Source: Chryseobacterium gleum (lineage in GTDB: Bacteria; Bacteroidota; Bacteroidia; Flavobacteriales_D; Sanyastnellaceae). From it: a DNA stretch of 5,519 bases. How positions within the stretch are numbered: position 1 is the first letter of the stretch; each line of letters starts with the position of its first letter. The DNA lies in assembly GCA_945897395.1 (NCBI GenBank), contig CAMDFE010000119.1, positions 1 to 5,519 on the forward strand, given 5' to 3'. The translations under genes were made by a program, and so were the position numbers. The notes under the pieces are model-generated. The model saw only the letters and a list, made by a program, of their open reading frames with translations. It was not told the DNA's origin and searched no databases. This document shows positions 1 through 4,607 of the stretch, one piece after another.

Positions 1-76
1 GGGCTTGACAAATTCCAATTGCCGTTACGCAGAAAAGGAAAATTGACAAAACAAGTAATTTTCTAAATCGATTCAT
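1..76 (-). CDS. N-terminus of a divergent secreted or envelope protein (partial, function unknown)
   Basis: Reading the minus strand from an ATG at 76-74 gives 25 open codons that run off the left edge. The peptide starts MNRFRKLLVLSIF and ends at the window edge with CQA. This is a textbook Sec signal peptide: a basic n-region (R3, R5, K6), a hydrophobic core of about 14 residues, and a possible signal peptidase I site after A25. The two cysteines (16 and 23) are not preceded by a proper lipobox, so a lipoprotein is less likely. The frame stays open upstream to another ATG at 178-176, but that start would put about 34 non-signal residues ahead of the signal, so the ATG at 76 is preferred. 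The gene is divergent from the polysaccharide operon. Too little is visible to name a function. Confidence 0.6.
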   Translation of the reverse strand, partial: MNRFRKLLVLSIFLFCVTAIGICQA

Positions 77-80
77 GTCG

Positions 81-88
81 CAAATATA
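81..88 (-). promoter_or_regulatory. Putative Bacteroidota -7 promoter box for the divergent gene
   Basis: The minus strand reads TATATTTG here, an exact match to the Bacteroidota -7 consensus TAnnTTTG. It ends only 4 bases before the ATG at 76. If active, it would give an mRNA that starts at or almost at the start codon. No TTG-type -33 element is seen at the usual 17-23 base spacing upstream. The match is exact but short, and the region is AT-rich, so chance cannot be excluded. Confidence 0.35.
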
Positions 89-150
89 ATAGACTTTAAT
101 TATTTCCACCCCCATTTGGGTTAAAATCTTCAATATTGCTTCGCTTCCTT

Positions 151-158
151 TATATTTG
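151..158 (+). promoter_or_regulatory. Putative Bacteroidota -7 promoter box for the wzc operon
   Basis: TATATTTG is an exact match to the Bacteroidota housekeeping -7 consensus TAnnTTTG, located 18 bases before the ATG at 177. Transcription would start around 162-166, leaving a leader of roughly 11-15 bases. The in-frame TTG at 156 lies inside this box and would not be transcribed, which supports ATG 177 as the wzc start. A TTG -33 element at normal spacing is not visible. Confidence 0.45.
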
Positions 159-176
159 TCGCTCTCGAAAGAACCC

Positions 177-2597
177 ATGGCAGAAACTAAATCGAATTTT
201 CTAGACGCTGACGACCTCAGGCCGATAATGCGGTTCCTGAACAAGAGTTGGTTTTGGATTGTGGGTTGTGCGCTTATTGCATTCGTGGCTGCCTATTTTT
301 ATACACACAGACTTCCAAGTATTTACGCTTCCAAAACGGAGATTCTTTTACGTTCTTCAGAAACATACGATTATCAAAAAAGTATGTATAGTGAATTGGG
401 GTATATCTCGCTTATGCAGGACGTTACCAACCAAAAGAGAATTATTGCCTCATACGACATCGTTGAAAAAAGTCTGGATAAGTTAGATTACACCATTTCT
501 TATTATCTAGTTGGAAGGGTAAAAACCTTACAAGTAGACGAATTCGATGCTATAAAAGTTACATGCGACTGGAAAAAAATGGCCCCTGGGATGTACAATG
601 TACCTTTAAACATTAAGGTTTTAGACATTGGTCATTACGAACTCAGTTATGAATACGCCGGGAAACTAACCTCTGCCTCGTACGAATTTGGCAAGGAATA
701 CATGGAGCAATTGTTTGCCATGCAATTGGATCTTGCTGAGCATGTCGATGAATCAAGACTATCCACCGTTACCGATCAGAGCTTCCAGATTCGCGTAAGG
801 CCAATGAAGCAATTGGTAGACAAGTACATGGGTGCGCTTACCATTGAAAATGTTGAGTATACGAGTATTCTTACATTGACCTGTCAAGATGAGCTGCCAA
901 CAAGGGCGAAGATTTTCTTAGACACACTGGCCAAAGTATACATAGACTACACCTTATACAACGAAATTGCCATTAACGAAAATACCCAAGCTTACATTGA
1001 TATTCAAATCAATAAAATCGTCAAGATTATTGATTCCTTGGAATTGGCAATGGAGCTGTTCAAAGACGCTCGAGATATTCTTGATTTAAGTAAGGAGCAA
1101 GATGCAGCATTCGAAGCATTGACGAGCTCAGATGTGACTCTGCGCGATTTGCAATTGAGAAGAGAATCTATTCAAGGGTTAGAAAATTTCTTATTGAAAG
1201 AACCTGATCGTGCCGTTATTCCTCCCATGAATTATTTGCGTGAAGAAGACGTAACTTTAACAGAATTGGTGAAAGATCTCTTCCAACTGAAACAAAAAAG
1301 GAGCTCGTTATTAGTAGATGTTAAATCACCTGACAGACGTGTTCAACGCGTAGATTCTACGCTTCAAACCATTCGGAACAGTATTTTCAAATACACCAAA
1401 GATACCAAGGTGGCTATTGATCAGCGAATTGCAGATTTGAAATTGCAGATTTTAGATTTGGAAGCTGAGCTAGCAAACATTCCCAAAAGTGAGCGCGACT
1501 TAATGTCTATAGAGCGAAAGTTAAAAGTCAACGAAGAGCTTTATACATTTTTATTAGAAAAGAAAGCCAACACTGTCATTGCTCGTGCCGCGATTATTCC
1601 TCAAACAAGTGTTATTGAGGCTGCACGAAATATGGGTATAGTTGGACCCGACCGCCAAAGCATCATTTACCTGTGGATTGGTATCGGAATCCTTATTTCG
1701 TTAATTATTGGGCTTATTCGTATGGTCTTCTTTGAGCATATTGAGCATTTGCGCGAATTGAAGCAACTAACAAAACTCCCTGTTATCAGCGGTATTCCGA
1801 ACTACGAGGAAATTGAGCGAGATCCTATTGCCATCCAAGCTAACCCACGTGGAAATGTAAGTGAAGCTTTCCGAACCCTGCGAACGAATTTGCAATACCT
1901 TCTCCCAGATAGCGGACACAGTCTTATTTTGATTTCTTCACTCCACCCTGGAGAAGGAAAAACATTTATTTCAACCAACCTTGCCGCCACTTTGGCGAAA
2001 GCATCGAAGAAAGTGCTGCTCTTAGACTTTGACTTACACAAGCCGAAAGTGCACAAGATGTTCCGCACCACCAACATGCAAGGGGTGAGTACGTTTCTTA
2101 TCGGAAAGGCAAGCTTCGATGATTTGGTTTTCCAGTCTGATATAGAGAATTTAGATATTATCCTTGCGGGCCCCGTTCCTCCAAATGCCTCCGAGCTTTT
2201 GCTTAATTCTAAAGTAGATGAACTTTTAGCGGAAGGATTGAAGCGTTATGACTACGTAATTATAGATACCCCGCCGATCATGCTTATTACAGACAGTTTG
2301 GTACTGTTGTCTAAAGTAGACCGTGGAATTCTTGTAATGAACACCCTTAAGGCTACTAAGCAAGGTGTAGCCTATTTAGAGGACGTACTTGCACAAAACA
2401 GTATTTCAAACACGAGTATCTTGTTGAATAACATCAAGCAAAAGCGCTGGAGATATTACTACGGTAAGTACGCTTATCGATACGGTTATGGTTACGGTTA
2501 CGGATACGGCTATGGTTATGGATATGGCTATGGCTACGGTTATGGTGGTTATGGTGAAGAGGGAAAGGCCAAGGGTAAGAAGAAAAAAGATAAATAA
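177..2597 (+). CDS. wzc: Wzc-like polysaccharide co-polymerase with C-terminal BY-type tyrosine kinase
   Basis: This inner-membrane protein of 806 aa would control chain length and export of a capsule or exopolysaccharide. Order: short cytoplasmic N-terminus; membrane segment at about 25-42; long periplasmic Wzz/GNVR part with helical coiled-coil-like stretches (GNVR-type motif VNEELYTFLLEKK near 453-465); second membrane segment at about 496-516; cytoplasmic BY-kinase. Kinase marks are the ExxRxxR oligomerisation motif (E563, R566, R569), Walker A PGEGKT (591-596, K595), Walker A' DFD (D617, D619) and Walker B VIIDTPP (D697). The tail holds 17 tyrosines, the expected autophosphorylation cluster, then a Lys-rich end. 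Fusion of both halves is the Wzc (Gram-negative) layout. ATG 177 is preferred to TTG 156, which overlaps the probable -7 box. The gene ends in tandem stops (TAA TAG), 11 bases before the next gene. Oddities: H621 replaces the usual Arg of the Walker A' signature DxDxR, and the segment before membrane helix 2 has only one proline. No wza or wzb neighbour is visible. The family assignment is firm; the exact polymer is unknown. Confidence 0.93.
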   Translation: MAETKSNFLDADDLRPIMRFLNKSWFWIVGCALIAFVAAYFYTHRLPSIYASKTEILLRSSETYDYQKSMYSELGYISLMQDVTNQKRIIASYDIVEKSLDKLDYTISYYLVGRVKTLQVDEFDAIKVTCDWKKMAPGMYNVPLNIKVLDIGHYELSYEYAGKLTSASYEFGKEYMEQLFAMQLDLAEHVDESRLSTVTDQSFQIRVRPMKQLVDKYMGALTIENVEYTSILTLTCQDELPTRAKIFLDTLAKVYIDYTLYNEIAINENTQAYIDIQINKIVKIIDSLELAMELFKDARDILDLSKEQDAAFEALTSSDVTLRDLQLRRESIQGLENFLLKEPDRAVIPPMNYLREEDVTLTELVKDLFQLKQKRSSLLVDVKSPDRRVQRVDSTLQTIRNSIFKYTKDTKVAIDQRIADLKLQILDLEAELANIPKSERDLMSIERKLKVNEELYTFLLEKKANTVIARAAIIPQTSVIEAARNMGIVGPDRQSIIYLWIGIGILISLIIGLIRMVFFEHIEHLRELKQLTKLPVISGIPNYEEIERDPIAIQANPRGNVSEAFRTLRTNLQYLLPDSGHSLILISSLHPGEGKTFISTNLAATLAKASKKVLLLDFDLHKPKVHKMFRTTNMQGVSTFLIGKASFDDLVFQSDIENLDIILAGPVPPNASELLLNSKVDELLAEGLKRYDYVIIDTPPIMLITDSLVLLSKVDRGILVMNTLKATKQGVAYLEDVLAQNSISNTSILLNNIKQKRWRYYYGKYAYRYGYGYGYGYGYGYGYGYGYGYGGYGEEGKAKGKKKKDK
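2481..2555 (+). repeat. Hexanucleotide TAY-GGN array encoding a Tyr-Gly tail
   Basis: Inside the wzc 3' end, eleven consecutive 6-base units (2481-2546) each encode Tyr-Gly, followed by Gly-Tyr-Gly (2547-2555). The units are synonymous variants: Tyr is TAC in 5 and TAT in 6, and Gly is GGT in 6, GGC in 3 and GGA in 2. Only units 8 and 9 (TATGGC TATGGC) are identical neighbours. Units 3-5 (2493-2510) and 6-8 (2511-2528) share the same Gly codon order GGT, GGA, GGC and differ only by TAC versus TAT, so they may be an 18-base duplication. The wobble divergence suggests the peptide, rather than the DNA repeat, is what is being maintained. Confidence 0.9.
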
Positions 2598-2608
2598 TAG
2601 CGTAAGCC

Positions 2609-3253
2609 ATGGTATCGCTCATTATTACGACCTACAATTATGCTCACTATATCGAACGCGCTATTCGCAGTGCGCTTGACCAGTCGCTTGCACAATCAGA
2701 ATACGAAATCATTGTTGTCAATGACGGGTCTACAGATGCCACTGTCCAAATTCTAGAAAATTATTCCGACGTTGTTCGCGTGTTCAATCTTACTGAAAAC
2801 ATAGGTCTTAGTGCAGCGCGTAATTTTGGTATTAGAAAGGCAAGAGGTCAGAATATTGTATTCCTCGACGCCGATGACTACCTGCATTCAGAAGCGCTGC
2901 GCGTTCAAAATTTATTTTTGAATGAGAACAATGTATTGGATGCAGTTGCAATCGATTATTATGTGGTGAATGAACGCGGACAGCACCTGGAGCATGTCGC
3001 CGCGAGTGAAAAACCCATTGCTTGTGGAATCATGTTTCGCAAGGATCATCTCTACAACATTGGTTTGTACGACGAGACGTTTACGGCTCGGGAAGAAGAG
3101 GACTTGCGCATTCGTTGGGAGAAAGCAGGTTTCGGTATTTATCACATTCCACTTCCTCTGTATCGCTATCGCATGCATGAGGGCAACATGACCAAGGACA
3201 ATGAGCGCATGTTGAATTCACAAGAACAACTCAACGTGAAGCACAAATTATGA
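2609..3253 (+). CDS. Family 2 glycosyltransferase (GT-A fold), short form
   Basis: A soluble 214-aa enzyme expected to transfer a sugar from a nucleotide-sugar donor onto a lipid-linked or protein acceptor at the cytoplasmic face of the inner membrane. The N-terminus SLIITTYNYAHYIERAI is the classic GT2 opening strand. Nucleotide-binding NDGSTD lies at 38-43 (D39, D43), the metal-binding DxD as DADD at 87-90, and the probable catalytic-base acidic motif EEED at 162-165. No membrane helix is seen. At 214 aa it is short for GT2 proteins (often 250-330 aa), but it holds all the core motifs and reads as intact. ATG 2609 is the first possible start, since an in-frame TAA sits at 2603-2605. No Shine-Dalgarno is seen; it lies 11 bases after wzc and its stop overlaps the next start (ATGA). 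Donor and acceptor cannot be told from sequence; the CMP-sugar genes downstream suggest, but do not show, that it acts on the same glycan. Confidence 0.9.
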   Translation: MVSLIITTYNYAHYIERAIRSALDQSLAQSEYEIIVVNDGSTDATVQILENYSDVVRVFNLTENIGLSAARNFGIRKARGQNIVFLDADDYLHSEALRVQNLFLNENNVLDAVAIDYYVVNERGQHLEHVAASEKPIACGIMFRKDHLYNIGLYDETFTAREEEDLRIRWEKAGFGIYHIPLPLYRYRMHEGNMTKDNERMLNSQEQLNVKHKL

Positions 3254-3849
3254 GCAGAGTTTACTTGAGGCCGTTAGATTTTTCAGATGTCAACGAAACC
3301 TATCTCGAGTGGTTCTCAGACGAAGAGGTAACCGCCTTTCTGCACGTGAACGGCAAAAGTCTTACAATAGAATCTATTCAAAGCTATATCGAAGAGGGAA
3401 GGTCGACAGGTGCTTATTTCATGCATGCCATCTGTTTGGTTGAAAACGATAAGCACATTGGAAATTTGAAAGTGGGACCTATTCATCCGAAATACAGAAT
3501 TGCAGACCTGCCGTGTGTTATTGGGGATCGAAATGAATGGGGAAAAGGATTGGCCACTGAAGCCATTGCGTTGGGTTCTCAACTAGCGTTCGACAAATAC
3601 GATATTCGGAAATTAACAGGCGATGTTCATGCCGGAAACATAGGCAGTCTGAAGGCATACTGGAAGGCAGGTTGGGTGGTTGAAGGAGTGAACCGCGGAC
3701 GTTTTTTTGTAAACGAAAAAAACATGGATCAAGTGTTAATCTCTTGTTTCAACCCGAAATATTTTCCTGCGGAACAAACAGATTACACCGTTGGAAAAAC
3801 CACGGAATATATCCAAATGCGTAACGATTTTTTAAATTCTAATAAATGA
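3250..3849 (+). CDS. GNAT N-acetyltransferase, RimJ/RimL-like, probably acting on an amino sugar
   Basis: This 199-aa cytoplasmic protein should transfer an acetyl group from acetyl-CoA to a primary amine. It opens with VYLRPLDFSD, typical of the RimJ/RimL (Acetyltransf_3) branch. The strand and pyrophosphate loop are IGNLKVGPI (70-78) and the acetyl-CoA-binding RNEWGKGLATEAI (94-106, with G98 and G100). The C-terminal NIGSLKAYWKAGW (130-142) gives the conserved Asn, Ser and Tyr of motif B. It is coupled on both sides by 4-base ATGA overlaps, to the glycosyltransferase and to the cytidylyltransferase. Close to a CMP-sugar synthetase and an aminotransferase, a role like PseH (N-acetylation of a 4-amino sugar in pseudaminic acid synthesis) is the best inference. 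Ribosomal-protein or antibiotic acetylation is possible from fold alone but fits the context poorly. No transmembrane or signal segment is visible. Confidence 0.85.
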   Translation: MSRVYLRPLDFSDVNETYLEWFSDEEVTAFLHVNGKSLTIESIQSYIEEGRSTGAYFMHAICLVENDKHIGNLKVGPIHPKYRIADLPCVIGDRNEWGKGLATEAIALGSQLAFDKYDIRKLTGDVHAGNIGSLKAYWKAGWVVEGVNRGRFFVNEKNMDQVLISCFNPKYFPAEQTDYTVGKTTEYIQMRNDFLNSNK

Positions 3850-4607
3850 ATTTAGCGTTGCTTCAAGCCCGCATGGGTTCGACCCGATTGCCAGGAAAAG
3901 TCCTGAAGGAATTAAACGGAACGCCAGTCATTCAAACGTTAATCAATCGCGTTTCACAAGCGAAGTGTATCGATAAATTAGCCGTTGTTACTTCAACCAA
4001 TTCTGAAGACGACGCATTGGAAAAGTATTGTAACGAAAACAACATTTTAGTCTTTCGCGGTTCTGATTGGGACGTGCTCGACCGGTTCTATTCTGCCGCT
4101 AAATTTTTCGGTTCGAAGGAAGGAGATAATATCATTCGACTTACAAGCGACTGTCCTACCCATCATGGAAGCACCGTCGATTGGGTATATGAGCAATTTG
4201 TGAAATTCGGTGTAGACCTCTTTTCCAACAGCAATGAAGATCCAGATTTTTTAGAAGACGGATTCGATGTGGAAGTGGTGAAATTTCTAGTTTTGGAAAA
4301 TGCTTTTCAAAATGCGAAGCTTCACAGCGAACGGGAACACGTTATACCGTACGTGAAAAATTCAAAAAAATTCAGTTTGGGTTTCCGCAAGATGAACGAC
4401 AACTGTAACTTTAAGTTGTCTGTCGATACTCCTGCTGATTTTGCTCTTGTTGAAGCCATTTTTGCCGAATTTAGCACTCGTGATTTCAACATTCACGATG
4501 TTGTACATTTGTTAGAGACCAAACCTGAATTATTAAAGATTAACGAAGAAAGCATTGTCAATGCTGGATACGCAAAATCATTAAAAGAAGATAAAATTGT
4601 GAAATGA
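3846..4607 (+). CDS. SpsF-like cytidylyltransferase (CMP-sugar activating enzyme)
   Basis: A 253-aa cytoplasmic nucleotidyltransferase of the SpsF/KdsB/NeuA group, expected to join CTP and an acidic sugar into a CMP-sugar. Visible motifs: the nucleotide-binding N-terminus LLQARMGSTRLPGKVL (5-20); TSDCP (100-104), the place of the family's metal-binding GD-P motif; the SpsF-type DGFDVEVV (138-145); SEREHVIPYV (161-170); and the C-terminal SVDTPADF (192-199). The mix of DGFDVEV and EREH is typical of SpsF (spore coat polysaccharide F) rather than of classical NeuA or KdsB. The usual Gly before D102 is Ser, and the usual Pro in the following LIDP-like stretch is missing (THHGSTVD). Both ends overlap the neighbours by 4 bases. 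The substrate is unknown; a nonulosonic-acid-type amino sugar is inferred from the flanking GNAT and aminotransferase genes. Confidence 0.87.
   Translation: MNLALLQARMGSTRLPGKVLKELNGTPVIQTLINRVSQAKCIDKLAVVTSTNSEDDALEKYCNENNILVFRGSDWDVLDRFYSAAKFFGSKEGDNIIRLTSDCPTHHGSTVDWVYEQFVKFGVDLFSNSNEDPDFLEDGFDVEVVKFLVLENAFQNAKLHSEREHVIPYVKNSKKFSLGFRKMNDNCNFKLSVDTPADFALVEAIFAEFSTRDFNIHDVVHLLETKPELLKINEESIVNAGYAKSLKEDKIVK

Noticed and set aside
1..66. Plus-strand open frame of 21 codons ending in TAA at 64-66, as the tail of an upstream gene
   Set aside because: A short open stretch is expected by chance, and the peptide has no recognisable features. The minus strand over the same bases encodes a clear signal peptide from a proper ATG, which is the better explanation.
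5..90. TTGACA at 5-10 and 43-48 and TATAAT at 85-90 as a sigma70 promoter
   Set aside because: The spacing between TTGACA (43-48) and TATAAT (85-90) is about 36 bases, far from 17, and the rest of the window points to Bacteroidota promoter rules.
1802..2077. Minus-strand 91-codon frame within the kinase domain
   Set aside because: It lies opposite the conserved Walker A region of wzc and has no recognisable domain or start context.
2583..2589. AAAAAAG heptamer near the wzc stop as a programmed -1 frameshift site
   Set aside because: The reading phase is AAA AAA G rather than A AAA AAG, no stem-loop follows, and two in-frame stops follow within a few codons.
2434..2679. His/Asn-rich minus-strand frame and Met/Val-rich plus-strand frame over the Tyr-Gly array
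   Set aside because: Both are shadows of the hexanucleotide repeat read in other frames; their low-complexity peptides follow directly from the TAY-GGN units.
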